DNA from: Oceanospirillum maris DSM 6286
GTDB lineage: Bacteria > Pseudomonadota > Gammaproteobacteria > Pseudomonadales > Halomonadaceae
Assembly: GCF_000422865.1 (NCBI RefSeq)
Contig: NZ_AUGW01000018.1
Location: 1-64,000, forward strand
Length of the DNA: 64,000 nt
Direction: 5' to 3'
Below are positions 36,189-45,764 of this stretch, in pieces (the first letter of the stretch is position 1; every line of letters starts with the position of its first letter). The position numbers and the translations under genes were made by a program. A model generated the notes under the pieces. The model was not told the DNA's origin. It saw nothing but the letters and a program-made list of their open reading frames with translations, and searched no databases.

Positions 36189-36599
36189 TTAACCCATTAA
36201 CATGACTTTGGCTTGAGCCGGTTTCATTGTTATGCCTGGTGGGCCATTTTGTGGCGCACCATTTTGGCCGGTAATTGCACTCATCTTAGTAGCAGGTTGA
36301 CCCTGTACCATGACCTTCATACTCCCCATCATATGGCGACATTCGCTCATTATTTTGCTTGATATCAACCCGCCAGCAACTCCTGGGGTGTCACCCATGC
36401 TGAGAGGAACAAGCGTTTTTAGTGAATGAGCGGGCATATTCATCATCATCACTTTGGTTGAGGCTGTACTGGGGTTTGCCAGCATGCTATTGGCCATGTT
36501 CGGAAAGGGCATAGGTATAGGCGGTGCAGGAGGTGCCGGGACTTTACATACATCGGGCATCATCATGCTCATTGCGCCTTGCTGACTGTTAGCAAACAT
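36189..36599 (-). CDS. PAAR-like DUF4150 protein
   Basis: A 136-residue protein with the DUF4150/PAAR-like layout: an N-terminal DVCKVPAPPAPPIPMPFPNMA stretch, which contains the proline pattern, SMGDTPGVAGGLIS, and HMMGSMKVMVQGQPATK with metal-binding-type Cys/His residues. PAAR proteins sharpen the VgrG tip and often carry effectors. There is no C-terminal toxin extension here. GGAGGT before the ATG. Methionine-rich (about 20 Met). Placed between pentapeptide proteins and DUF3540. Confidence 0.82.
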   Translation of the reverse strand: MFANSQQGAMSMMMPDVCKVPAPPAPPIPMPFPNMANSMLANPSTASTKVMMMNMPAHSLKTLVPLSMGDTPGVAGGLISSKIMSECRHMMGSMKVMVQGQPATKMSAITGQNGAPQNGPPGITMKPAQAKVMLMG

Positions 36600-36660
36600 G
36601 TTGACCTCCTTGGGTCGATATTGAGTTTTTTTGAGTCTTTAGCATGAGATATCTCTAGTG

Positions 36661-37734
36661 CTATACGTCTCTTCGTGGTGGTTTTTGCCAAAGCTCTGCA
36701 CGGAGGCGTTTTTCATCGGTCGGTAAGGCATCTAATTTGTTGCTGTCGGTCCAGTCGGTATCTTCTACGATTACATTATGTAAGTTACAGCGTGTGAGTT
36801 CACAGTTGCTTATAATTGTTTGCTGTAATTGGCTGTTGCTTAGGTCTGCATAGGTTAGCTTGCAGCCATTCAGGTTGGCATTTTTCAACTGAACGCTGGG
36901 TAGCTGGCTCATGGTAAAATTGCAGTTTTTAAGACTGGCTTGATTGAGAGATGCTTCCTGAAAGCTTGCTTGATCCAGTTGGCTATTATCTAAATAGGCA
37001 CCATTAAGCTCTGTGCCTGCCATGAGTATTCCTGTTCCTTGAATACGTCGGAGTTGGGCTCGGTTCATTCTACAGCCAGAAAAATTGCTTTGGATAGCGA
37101 TGATGTCATTGGCAATCACATCATCTAAAGTGCAGTCCATAAATTGAGTCATAGATAAGTCACGACCAGTTAAATCTATACCCGATAAATTCGTTTCAGC
37201 TATCAGCATTTTGCTCAGTTTCTGTTCTTTAAAGGGAAAGGGGGTCATCTGCGTTTGATAAAGATTAAGACGTTCTGTTATGCCTTTTTGGCTTGAGCAT
37301 TGGTTAAGTTGACAGGAAAAGAAAGTACTTTGCTCAAACCTACACTGATCAAATGGACATAGGTCAAACTGACAACGTTCGAAGCTGGCATGAAGGAAAT
37401 TTATCTGGGTAAAAGTGCTCTGCTTCCACTGACAAGTAATAAACTGGTTATGACTAAAGTCTGTGTCGCTAGATGTTATATTGTTAAATTGGCAGGACTG
37501 CCACTGGCTAGACTCTGTATCGGTATGGTTAAACTCACATCGATTAAAATGACATTGAAAGAAGGTAGATTGTCTTAGATCGACCCGGTCAAAAAGACAA
37601 CCAACAAAATGGCAATTACTGAATCTGGCGACCGCTAGATCAATATTTTCAAAGAGTTCGTTGGTAAATGTCTGGTCGTTAATCTCTTGGTCGGATTTGA
37701 TTTGATACTGAAGTTCTTCGGCTAAAGGTGTCAT
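36661..37734 (-). CDS. Pentapeptide-repeat protein, cysteine-rich
   Basis: A 357-residue protein built almost completely of pentapeptide repeats (right-handed beta helix). The first half has an uncommon C.F..C.F pattern (CHFNRCEFNHT, CQFDLCPFDQCRFEQS) and the second half the usual A(N/D)L pattern (LKNANLNGCKLTYADLSNSQL). The last 35 residues are non-repeat. ATG 37734 overlaps the stop of the upstream gene (ATGA) and is preferred; an in-frame GTG at 37746 is an alternative. A close paralogue lies upstream. In a DUF2169-vgrG island it could be an adaptor, scaffold or effector. Confidence 0.82.
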   Translation of the reverse strand: MTPLAEELQYQIKSDQEINDQTFTNELFENIDLAVARFSNCHFVGCLFDRVDLRQSTFFQCHFNRCEFNHTDTESSQWQSCQFNNITSSDTDFSHNQFITCQWKQSTFTQINFLHASFERCQFDLCPFDQCRFEQSTFFSCQLNQCSSQKGITERLNLYQTQMTPFPFKEQKLSKMLIAETNLSGIDLTGRDLSMTQFMDCTLDDVIANDIIAIQSNFSGCRMNRAQLRRIQGTGILMAGTELNGAYLDNSQLDQASFQEASLNQASLKNCNFTMSQLPSVQLKNANLNGCKLTYADLSNSQLQQTIISNCELTRCNLHNVIVEDTDWTDSNKLDALPTDEKRLRAELWQKPPRRDV

Positions 37735-38657
37735 GAGGGTTGCCACTCTTCTAATTGGGTTTGCTCAAGATTGGCTTTTTTAAACAGGGTTCCACCAAAG
37801 GTTGCTAAGTAGAAGTCCGCACCGTAAAGGTTGGTGGCTGTAAAGTCTGTTTTCCTTAGATCAGCCTCAAGCCATAGGGAGTACATTAATTGGCTGCCAT
37901 AGAGGTTTGCCTCGGTGCAGTCGCTACGAACCCAAACGGTTCGCTCTGCATCAATTCTATTCAAGCTTGCAAGGTTTAACTTGGCATCTGTGAAATTTGC
38001 ATTGTTCAGTGTTGCTTCGTCAAAGCAGGATTTTTCAAGAAGGGCTTCAGCAAAGCTAGCATTAACTAAATAACTGTTTGAGAAATCAGCAGACTCTAGT
38101 TTACAGCGCGCTAAAAAACGAGCGTTGTTCAAGTTAGCGGCTTTGAACGTCGACTGGGTGAGGTCACAATTCACCCAGCTGCTCTGTGGCGCGGTTAGCT
38201 CCTGATGTTGACACTGAGCAAGCTTACTTTCCATAAAGCTGACGTCAGATAAATTACACTGATGACTTGACCAGTCCTGAAACTGTATTTGGCTGAAGTT
38301 GGCACCAACAAAGCTGGTATTGGTACAGCGAAATGCTTTAGATTGAACGTTAATCCATTCTGATGTATCCCAACGGCAAAGATGGCTGGAGCTGTGGTTC
38401 CAGCTTGACTCTATTATTAAGCTGTTTTCAAACAAGCACTCGGTGAAGGTGTTGTTATTGAATTGGCATTGATTCCACTGTGTGGTATTGAGCTGACATT
38501 GAGTAAAAGAGCAGTTGATAAATGAGCACTCAAAGAAACTCCAGCCGGTAAGATTGAGGTTCTCTAAATGTGCATCCTGCAGTTGCGCTGACTCTAAAAT
38601 ACCTTCATCTTGCAGAGTGTTGTTTTCTATCTGTTGGATAAAGTCATCAATATTCAT
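37731..38657 (-). CDS. Pentapeptide-repeat protein, cysteine-rich (paralogue)
   Basis: A 308-residue pentapeptide-repeat protein with the same mixed pattern as its neighbour: CSFINCSFTQCQL and similar in the first part, then ANLNNARF, ADFSNSYLVNASFAEA and TNLYGADFYLATFGGTLF. About 25 residues at the N terminus are non-repeat. AGGGAAA six bases before the ATG. Stop and next start overlap, so the two proteins are made together and may form a pair. Confidence 0.82.
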   Translation of the reverse strand: MNIDDFIQQIENNTLQDEGILESAQLQDAHLENLNLTGWSFFECSFINCSFTQCQLNTTQWNQCQFNNNTFTECLFENSLIIESSWNHSSSHLCRWDTSEWINVQSKAFRCTNTSFVGANFSQIQFQDWSSHQCNLSDVSFMESKLAQCQHQELTAPQSSWVNCDLTQSTFKAANLNNARFLARCKLESADFSNSYLVNASFAEALLEKSCFDEATLNNANFTDAKLNLASLNRIDAERTVWVRSDCTEANLYGSQLMYSLWLEADLRKTDFTATNLYGADFYLATFGGTLFKKANLEQTQLEEWQPS

Positions 38658-38665
38658 GATTTTCC

Positions 38666-40408
38666 CTAAAGCCCCTTTAATAATTGAATAATAGCTTTAG
38701 TACCAATATCGCTAGGTTGGTCTAATTCGCTTTTATCTCCAGGGTAGGCATCATAAAGTTTGCTAAGTTCTTCGGATACCTGATTCAACTGACGTTCTAT
38801 CTGTGGTGTTAAAATATTAAAGTCTGCCGTTTGACCTGGTTTGCTCAAGACTCTAGCTGTTTCGTTATCAATGGCTATATTGCCTGTTTTAGGAACCGAT
38901 ATAGAGCTTTCTTCTACGAGTTTGGCGGTTCTCGTTAGTTCCTCTTTAACTACGGGGTCATCTTCTACGCTATCAGGGTCAGCCTGTGGCTGATCAGGAA
39001 AATGCTTAGCCAGCATCAAGTTAATAAAATGCGGCACTTGCTCAGGGGGGGCTTGCATTAAATCGTTGAGTTCCTGTTCGCTAAAACCTAAGGCTTCCAT
39101 TTGAACTTTAATAGCATTAGCCGCTTGCTCGGCATGGCTTGGGCTAATAAGAGGCGTAGGGCTTTCTGCTATCTCTGAGCTATTACTTGTGGTTTCGACG
39201 CCATTATTACTGCCGTTGCTACTTGATGATTTAGCCGCAGCGATAGCCATTTTAGAGGCAAAACCACCGGCAGCAGCTAGAGCTGTTAGTGTTAGTACTC
39301 CAGGTTTGGCTATTTCTGATTTTTCTTTCTGCGGTAGAGAGAGAGGTGTTAGCGGTTCATTAACATTTTCTGGCCGCATAGGGCTATAGTTGAGAATTTC
39401 TTCATCGGTGATCTGAGGATTGCGCCTTAATATTAAATGTTCATTATAATGTTGTTGATCTCGTTGCGAGGCCGAGTTGTTCTCATAGGCGGCGAGGATC
39501 GCGGTTAGTTCGTTGCCATCAATAGAATTAATCGGTAACTCTGTTCTGGCTAGAAGTACCTGCATATTAATGTCTGGTAAGAGGATCAATGTATCAATTT
39601 GGCAAGTATGCAGTTGTGTCTTTTCTTCCGTTTCAGTTAGCACTCTGAACCGATAATGAGGTGTTTGGCCCTTTATTGATCTTATTATAGGGTCCATATT
39701 ATCAAGACGGATAGATTCACCACCTTGGATATACCCCTCGAACCACTGGTCTGCCGCTGCTTGCATAAAGAAGTTAGTATTCAGGTCTCTGGCTAAGAAA
39801 GGAGCATCTTGCTCTTGCCATGCGGTATCGTAAGTTCCCCAGAGTTTTTTTCGAGGCATCCAGTCAACTGAAACGGCATTAAGCCCTGCAGGTGCTGGCT
39901 TTTGATGCTTGTCTGTGAGTAGTTGGTCAGGGTATTCCAGCTGAGGCATAGACTGATTTTTATTAAGAGGAAAGCCTTTACCTATGGGGTTCTTTTCCTC
40001 CTCCTCCCCTCCAGCCCCATATTCATAGGTTAATGGCAATTTACGAAAAGGCTCAGGGGTTGTGGGTGTAAGAATGTTACGCCATAAGCGTTCACCTGAC
40101 ACCGCAAGTTCTTTCTTCACCGTTCCAGCTTCAAGGTTAACCTTATCTGCGGTAATGGCGTAGCCATTAGGGGCATAATAGCTGCCGTAGACTAGTACTT
40201 CTCCTCTAGGCTTGGGATAACCAAGGTCAAATATTTCAGATTTAGGTATGACTTCCATAATGCCTGTCCAAGCATCCTGCGTGGAATAAGGTAAATCATG
40301 GTCGATAGGCGTTGCCAGCATTAAGGTTATCACCATGCGCTGCTTCCCTTTCCAGCTATAGGGAAGGGTTTGTATCGTGATTTCTGGTGGTGCGATCAGT
40401 TGCGTCAT
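38666..40408 (-). CDS. DUF2169-domain T6SS accessory protein
   Basis: A 580-residue cytoplasmic protein. The first 300 residues are DUF2169: QTLPYSWKGKQRMVITLMLATPID, DLGYPKPRGEVLVYGSYYAPNG, VSGERLWRN, and later PHYRFRVLTETEEKTQLHTCQIDTLILLPDINM. The C-terminal 200 residues are low complexity then helical (EQAANAIKVQMEALGFSEQE). DUF2169 proteins act as adaptors for effectors or PAAR proteins loaded on VgrG. Three bases after vgrG, so co-transcribed. Confidence 0.82.
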   Translation of the reverse strand: MTQLIAPPEITIQTLPYSWKGKQRMVITLMLATPIDHDLPYSTQDAWTGIMEVIPKSEIFDLGYPKPRGEVLVYGSYYAPNGYAITADKVNLEAGTVKKELAVSGERLWRNILTPTTPEPFRKLPLTYEYGAGGEEEEKNPIGKGFPLNKNQSMPQLEYPDQLLTDKHQKPAPAGLNAVSVDWMPRKKLWGTYDTAWQEQDAPFLARDLNTNFFMQAAADQWFEGYIQGGESIRLDNMDPIIRSIKGQTPHYRFRVLTETEEKTQLHTCQIDTLILLPDINMQVLLARTELPINSIDGNELTAILAAYENNSASQRDQQHYNEHLILRRNPQITDEEILNYSPMRPENVNEPLTPLSLPQKEKSEIAKPGVLTLTALAAAGGFASKMAIAAAKSSSSNGSNNGVETTSNSSEIAESPTPLISPSHAEQAANAIKVQMEALGFSEQELNDLMQAPPEQVPHFINLMLAKHFPDQPQADPDSVEDDPVVKEELTRTAKLVEESSISVPKTGNIAIDNETARVLSKPGQTADFNILTPQIERQLNQVSEELSKLYDAYPGDKSELDQPSDIGTKAIIQLLKGL

Positions 40409-40411
40409 ATA

Positions 40412-43288
40412 TTAGCCTAGCTGCACTAAACCGGAAGCGGATACCTTTAGCATGCCTCCAGCATTAACATTACCCATGGCATTAGCTTTCATGCTGATGG
40501 TTGTACCTTGTAGGCTTAGAGCCGTATCAGCCTTTACGGAAACGGTAGCACTTTGTACATTTGTTGCGACTGTTCCTTTGATGGATACGGTTGGCGCTTC
40601 AATATTCATCGCTGTTGTGCCTGATGTACTAACGATAGCTCCGCTGATATCTATTGCAGCAACGGCAGATATAGTTGCTGATGCTGCAGAAGTGATAGAG
40701 ATCTTCGGTGTGGTTAGCTCCGTTCCTGTGGCATTTATTGATAGTTGGTTAGTTGGCCCTGCAAAAGCTAGCTTTACATCACTAGGCGTCAGTTCTAGGG
40801 AACCACCTGATGTTAGTGGGCCTATCGCTTGCTCGGTTAGGCCAAGCTTTGTTGCTAAAGATGTAGCGCCTGTCACTGCCTTGCCCCATGTTGTTGCTGG
40901 AGGGTTTGGTACCACAAGAGGTGATGCACAAAGAGATATCTTGGCACCAGAGCTGATGGATACACCTTGTACTCCAGAAATATCCTTTTTAGATTCACAG
41001 CGATCAAAGGATGGGCCAAATGTTAGGTCAACAGCGGCTGCCAGTGTTAAGTCAAATTTGAGCCCTGCTTCAAAATTAAAGTTTAGGGCTGAAAGGGAAG
41101 CGGAGGTATTAACTCCTGTTACTTTTACTTCTGTCGATGCTAAGGTCGCTGCTCTGCTGACTTCATCAAGCCCAAAATAGACTTCCTCTTTGTTGCCTGA
41201 TTGATAATCGTATGTGTCCCCAATCGTTTTACTTATAAGTAATGTGTCGGGGTTGTAGCCTGGGATAGAAAAGTAGTCGAGATTTAAGCTACCATCCCAG
41301 TCTGAAACACTATCAGGGTCGACATAATTGACCTCATAGCCATTACCGTAACCAAAGTCTTTAGCGCCACCAAAGGTATAGGTATTACCATCGGTCCAGG
41401 TGTATTTCTCACCAGTTTCTCGGTGGAAATTAGCCATCCCTGATCGCTCATGTGGGCTGCTGAAAAACTCGCCTGATTTAATCTCTCCTGTATCTGAGCC
41501 AAATAACCATGGAAACTGAAAAAGAACCTGTTCATCAATAATATCGGTGACGGTACCATTATTCGAAGTGGGATCTGAACGAATTGCATCGATTCTGGTT
41601 GAATCAATTGCAACGGCGGGCTTTGTGTCTTTGAATGTTTTTTCATCGTCAGACACACCTGTCAGGTCTTCCGCTGCGGCTTTGGAGATTAATGTTGTTT
41701 GATACCCGCCTGCGATCTCCTGAAACCACTGTTTCTGCGTCAGAAACATAAAACCTTCCGCTTTAAACGGGTTAGCTGCACCCAAGTGCATATAAGTGTA
41801 TCCATTCGGAGAGAACAGCTTTATCCGTTTGTTGTCTTCATCATCCTCCAGTTCAATCACATTACCTGCAGCGGTTTGAATTTTATTAGTTGTATGGTTT
41901 TCTTCAGAGACAACACTTGGCTTGGAGGCATTGGGGACAGCGCCTGTGATCACCGGGCGATCTGGGTCGCCTCCGATAAAACTAAGCAGAACTTCAGCTC
42001 CTTTTAATAGTGGAAAATGCATGCCACTGTTCTCGCCAGCGTTAGGCTGTGACATAGGAATCCACCAGGATGCTTGAGCACCATCTCGATCTTTTCTATC
42101 AAAAGGCAGTGTTACTCGGTAGCGGCCTCGTTTATCAATATGGGCGTACTTACCATCACCTTCTGAGTCCACTAGAGCGTTAAGAACGCCATAGAAGCGC
42201 GGTTTTTCAGTTTTTTGCTCAGGCCGAAACTGCACATCAACACTAATAGCTTGAATGGTATTGCTGTAAGGCTGCTCGCTGCTCTTTTGCGTTTGCATCA
42301 GGTCAGAGGCATAACCGCTGTGACTTATTGATATAGGGCAGTATTCATTGTTCAGTTTTTGCAGTGGATGAGCTGTAAGAATAAGAGGGTATCCTGGTGA
42401 TATTTCAATATCTAAAGAGCTGCCAAAAAACTGGGTTTTTTGCATAAAAAGCTCTTCCGCACGAATATCCGCTAATATTGAGGCTTCGTCAGAATCATAT
42501 AAATTGTCACAATATCGAAATACTTCCCCCAACCCTGAAGGGTCAACTTTTGATCTAGCGGAAAGATCAACAGATGGCCGATCATTATTATAGTCTTTCA
42601 CTATAACTTCTTTTGGAACCCGTTGATTATTCTGCGTCCATTGGAATATAACTGGAGAGCCTTCAGAGTAAGACGAGCCTGTTATAGGGGTATAAGTACT
42701 TGTGGTTGTTTGCGTTGGATGCTGGTTGTTCTTATTGCAAAAAATAGCTTTGGCAGTGTTATTTTCCTGGGAAAAATAGAAATAGACGCCTTCTCGTTCG
42801 GTAATTCTTTTGAGAAAGCTATAATGACTCTCTCCAAACTGACAGCGATAATCCCATTCTCGATAATGACTGATTTGGCTTAAATCATATTCGTCAGATG
42901 TAAGCCCTGCCTCATCAAATAACAGCGCCAGTGTGTCACTTAAGTTTAGCCCAAGGTAGACTTCATTCGTGGTGAATTGACTTAGCAGCCACAGTTTAGG
43001 AACCAATGTTGCTTGAAATAAGTGACCGTTCTCTGTTGGGTTTAAGTAGCTAAAATTGGATAAAATGCCGTTAAATTGACGGGTTTTATCGTAGCTTTGA
43101 ATACTTAGGTGGCAGGAACTATCGAGCAGTTGGTCAGGATCTACCGTATCGGAATAGCTGACAAGCTGAATATCAAATTGATACAACTCCCCTAGCTTTT
43201 CGCTGCCGGTGAAGCTAAGCACTTTGAATGAATTCTCCTCAATACCATCGCATTGAAATGAAAAGACAACATCAGAAGAAAGATTCAT
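40412..43288 (-). CDS. vgrG: T6SS spike protein VgrG with long C-terminal extension
   Basis: A 958-residue VgrG. The gp27-like base covers residues 1-350 (GELYQFDIQLVS, YREWDYRCQFGESHYSFLKRITEREG). The gp5 OB domain spans 365-455, with WWIPMSQPNAGENSGMHFPLLKGAEVL and GGDPDRPVITGAVPN. After 456 comes about 500 residues: a segment at 480-690 unlike standard VgrG, then a long beta-helix of repeated short strands (such as ISITSAASATISAVAAIDISG) to the end. No known toxin domain is recognised. First gene of the minus-strand T6SS accessory run, divergent from tssB. Confidence 0.93.
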   Translation of the reverse strand: MNLSSDVVFSFQCDGIEENSFKVLSFTGSEKLGELYQFDIQLVSYSDTVDPDQLLDSSCHLSIQSYDKTRQFNGILSNFSYLNPTENGHLFQATLVPKLWLLSQFTTNEVYLGLNLSDTLALLFDEAGLTSDEYDLSQISHYREWDYRCQFGESHYSFLKRITEREGVYFYFSQENNTAKAIFCNKNNQHPTQTTTSTYTPITGSSYSEGSPVIFQWTQNNQRVPKEVIVKDYNNDRPSVDLSARSKVDPSGLGEVFRYCDNLYDSDEASILADIRAEELFMQKTQFFGSSLDIEISPGYPLILTAHPLQKLNNEYCPISISHSGYASDLMQTQKSSEQPYSNTIQAISVDVQFRPEQKTEKPRFYGVLNALVDSEGDGKYAHIDKRGRYRVTLPFDRKDRDGAQASWWIPMSQPNAGENSGMHFPLLKGAEVLLSFIGGDPDRPVITGAVPNASKPSVVSEENHTTNKIQTAAGNVIELEDDEDNKRIKLFSPNGYTYMHLGAANPFKAEGFMFLTQKQWFQEIAGGYQTTLISKAAAEDLTGVSDDEKTFKDTKPAVAIDSTRIDAIRSDPTSNNGTVTDIIDEQVLFQFPWLFGSDTGEIKSGEFFSSPHERSGMANFHRETGEKYTWTDGNTYTFGGAKDFGYGNGYEVNYVDPDSVSDWDGSLNLDYFSIPGYNPDTLLISKTIGDTYDYQSGNKEEVYFGLDEVSRAATLASTEVKVTGVNTSASLSALNFNFEAGLKFDLTLAAAVDLTFGPSFDRCESKKDISGVQGVSISSGAKISLCASPLVVPNPPATTWGKAVTGATSLATKLGLTEQAIGPLTSGGSLELTPSDVKLAFAGPTNQLSINATGTELTTPKISITSAASATISAVAAIDISGAIVSTSGTTAMNIEAPTVSIKGTVATNVQSATVSVKADTALSLQGTTISMKANAMGNVNAGGMLKVSASGLVQLG

Positions 43289-43782
43289 TAGTGAATACCT
43301 ATATTGTTATGATTTCTGGTTTTGTATTGAACATAAGAGATAAGAGATCTAAGTGGTTTTATTTGGCTATTCTGGTTTTTAAATTTGATGGCATTAAGTT
43401 TAGACTGTTAGCTCTATTTTATAGATTCTATTATGTTAAATTGCGGTTTTTCTTAAAACATTAGCACTGTGTGTTTTAACTGTTGGCCCATCAATTATTT
43501 TTCCACGATAACTTTATTATGATCACTGTATTATAGAGGCCAGATCGACCTTTACTTCTGTATAGGCTCTTTCTGATATTAATGCTAGATGCCTGTATGA
43601 ATTTTTTGAACTGGCTCATATAAAAACAAAAAATAAAATATTCTAGTTTACATCGGTTTTGCTTTAGCTTAAAAAAGTTATATCAAATTTGCCCTGTATG
43701 ATTTGAGCACTGCGGTTGCTCGTCATTAGACGTTTTCTTGTGGTGTTAGGGCTTGATCATAATAAACCCGGAGTAGTGACGG
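43289..43782. other. A/T-rich divergent promoter region of the T6SS locus
   Basis: About 490 bases between vgrG (minus) and tssB (plus). It is strongly A/T-rich relative to the genes and has no coding frame with support (a frame at 43228-43464 overlaps vgrG and has no features). Both T6SS transcription units must start here. Confidence 0.6.
43705..43720 (+). promoter_or_regulatory. Sigma-54-like promoter element before tssB
   Basis: GAGCACTGCGGTTGCT shows GCAC and TTGCT with exactly ten bases between the AG (for the consensus GG) and GC dinucleotides. The -24 GG is imperfect (AG). T6SS operons are often sigma-54 dependent. tssB starts about 60 bases downstream. Confidence 0.3.
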
Positions 43783-44271
43783 ATGGCTAGCAAAAATTCA
43801 GGGTCGGTGGCGCCGAAGGAAAGAATCAATATTTCCTATCGCCCGGCTACTGGCGGTGCAAAAGAACGTGTAGAGCTTCCTTTTAAGGTTTTGGTCATGG
43901 GGCAGTTTACGCCTGAGCCTGACGAAGCTTTGTTGCAGGAACGGTTAACTAAGAATATCAACCGGACAAACTTTGGTGAAGTGATGTCCAGTATGAACCT
44001 TAAGTTAGATTTCACGGTGCCAAACCAGTTGAAATCAGGTGGTGACGATATTGCCATTAGCCTTGACCCTAAAAGCTTAAAAGATTTTGAGCCTGACAGT
44101 ATCGTTCAAGCGATTCCTGAGCTGCAAAAGGTTCTTGAATTAAGAGAGGCTCTGAAAGCACTCAAAGGCCCTTTAGGTAACACGCCTAAAATGCGTAAAA
44201 CGATCCAGTTGATGCTTGAAGATAAAGAAACCCGTACAAAGCTGATGCAAGAGCTTGGTCTGAAAAAATAA
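43783..44271 (+). CDS. tssB: T6SS contractile sheath small subunit
   Basis: A 162-residue TssB/VipA, which with TssC forms the contractile sheath. It shows LPFKVLVMGQFTPEPDEALLQE, VPNQLKSGGDDIAISLDPKSLKDFEP and the C-terminal helix EALKALKGPLGNTPKMRKTIQ. Length is normal (about 165). CGGAG upstream supports ATG 43783. It is first in the plus-strand operon, ten bases before tssC. Confidence 0.97.
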   Translation: MASKNSGSVAPKERINISYRPATGGAKERVELPFKVLVMGQFTPEPDEALLQERLTKNINRTNFGEVMSSMNLKLDFTVPNQLKSGGDDIAISLDPKSLKDFEPDSIVQAIPELQKVLELREALKALKGPLGNTPKMRKTIQLMLEDKETRTKLMQELGLKK

Positions 44272-44281
44272 GGGGCATGTG

Positions 44282-45739
44282 ATGAGTGAAGAAACTCAAG
44301 TACAAGAGAAAACACAGCCACTTGTTGGCGAGATACTAGAGTTTACCCGTTTAGGCGAACATGACGAAGGTTATGATCTAGCCCGCCAGGGTGTTGAAGC
44401 GATGCTTTCTGAATTGCTGACACAAGCTGAGCCCGTTGAGCGCGTTGATAAATCTCTAGTTGATCAAATGATTGAAGAGCTTGATCAGCGATTGGGAGAG
44501 CAGTTGGATACCATCCTGCACAATGATGATTTCCAAAAGCTTGAGTCCTCTTGGCGTGGACTGTCGTTCCTCGTTAATCGAACCGACTTTGCTGAAAATA
44601 TCCGAGTTGAGCTACTCAATGTCGATAAGGACGAGTTGCTTGAAGATTTTGAAGATGCTCCTGAGCTGAATCAAACGGCTATGTTCCAGAAAGTTTATAC
44701 CGAAGAGTACGGTCAGTTTGGTGGCGAACCCTACGGTGTTTTGATCGGTGGCTATAATTTTGGCCCTGGTGCGCAGGATATTACGCTGCTGGATAAATTG
44801 TCTGGTTTAGCCGCTGTTACTCATGCGCCTTTCATCGCTTCTGCTGGCCCAAGTTTCTTTGGCTTAAATGAGTTCGATGAGTTACCTGATCTAAAAGAGC
44901 TGGATTCTTTGTTTGAAGGCCCGCAATACATGAAGTGGCGCGGATTACGGGATACGGAAGATTCTCGTAATATCGGTCTTACACTACCAAGCTTTATGGG
45001 GCGTTTGACTTACGGTGAAAATAAGCCGGTTAAAAGCTTCAATTACACCGAACAAATTACAGGAAAGTCAGATTACCTTTGGGTGAATGCGGCTTATGCC
45101 TATGCCACACGTTTGGTTGATAGCTTTGCGAAATACCGTTGGTGTCCGAATATTATTGGCCCACAATCTGGTGGCGCAGTAACCGACTTGGCCGTACATT
45201 TGGTGAATAACCAAGGCACGTCTGAAATTAACGGCCCTGTTGAAGCTTATATCTCGGATCGAAAAGAATACGAACTATCAGAGCTTGGCTTTATTCCGCT
45301 AACGCAGCGCAAGAATGCTGATAATGCGACCTTCTTTTCCTCAAGCTCTGTACAGCGACCTAAGCAGTTTGGCACTGAACCAGAATCACGCCAAGCTGAG
45401 TTGAACTACCGCTTAGGTACTCAGCTACCTTACCTCTTTATTGTTAACCGCTTAGCCCACTATATTAAAGTTTTACAACGTGAAAACTTAGGTAGTTGGA
45501 AGAGCCGTGCTGATCTTGAAGGCGAACTTAACCGCTGGATTCGTCAGTATGTTGCCGACCAAGAAAGCCCATCCCCAGCAACACGTAGCCAGCGTCCATT
45601 GCGTAAAGCGCAGGTGAATGTTGTTGAAGTTGATGGTGAGGCAGGTTGGTATCAGGTTGGTTTGGAAGTTACGCCTCACTTTAAGTTTATGGGCGCGAAC
45701 TTCACTCTGTCATTGACCGGTCTTTTGGATCGCGTTTAA
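44282..45739 (+). CDS. tssC: T6SS contractile sheath large subunit
   Basis: A 485-residue TssC/VipB. Diagnostic stretches: LESSWRGLSFLVNRTDF, VYTEEYGQFGGEPYGVLIGGY, GFIPLTQRKNADNATFFSSSS and the C-terminal PHFKFMGANFTLSLTG. AGGGGC at 44271-44276 favours ATG 44282 over GTG 44279. All landmarks of a functional subunit are present, in contrast with the fused paralogue at 52794. ClpV, which would disassemble the sheath, is not in the window. Confidence 0.97.
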   Translation: MSEETQVQEKTQPLVGEILEFTRLGEHDEGYDLARQGVEAMLSELLTQAEPVERVDKSLVDQMIEELDQRLGEQLDTILHNDDFQKLESSWRGLSFLVNRTDFAENIRVELLNVDKDELLEDFEDAPELNQTAMFQKVYTEEYGQFGGEPYGVLIGGYNFGPGAQDITLLDKLSGLAAVTHAPFIASAGPSFFGLNEFDELPDLKELDSLFEGPQYMKWRGLRDTEDSRNIGLTLPSFMGRLTYGENKPVKSFNYTEQITGKSDYLWVNAAYAYATRLVDSFAKYRWCPNIIGPQSGGAVTDLAVHLVNNQGTSEINGPVEAYISDRKEYELSELGFIPLTQRKNADNATFFSSSSVQRPKQFGTEPESRQAELNYRLGTQLPYLFIVNRLAHYIKVLQRENLGSWKSRADLEGELNRWIRQYVADQESPSPATRSQRPLRKAQVNVVEVDGEAGWYQVGLEVTPHFKFMGANFTLSLTGLLDRV

Positions 45740-45764
45740 CGCTTAAATTTGAGGAATTATTACT

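Noticed and set aside
40452-41180. 242-residue plus-strand frame opposite vgrG
   Set aside because: Antisense to the repetitive beta-helix part of vgrG, which naturally yields long open shadows.
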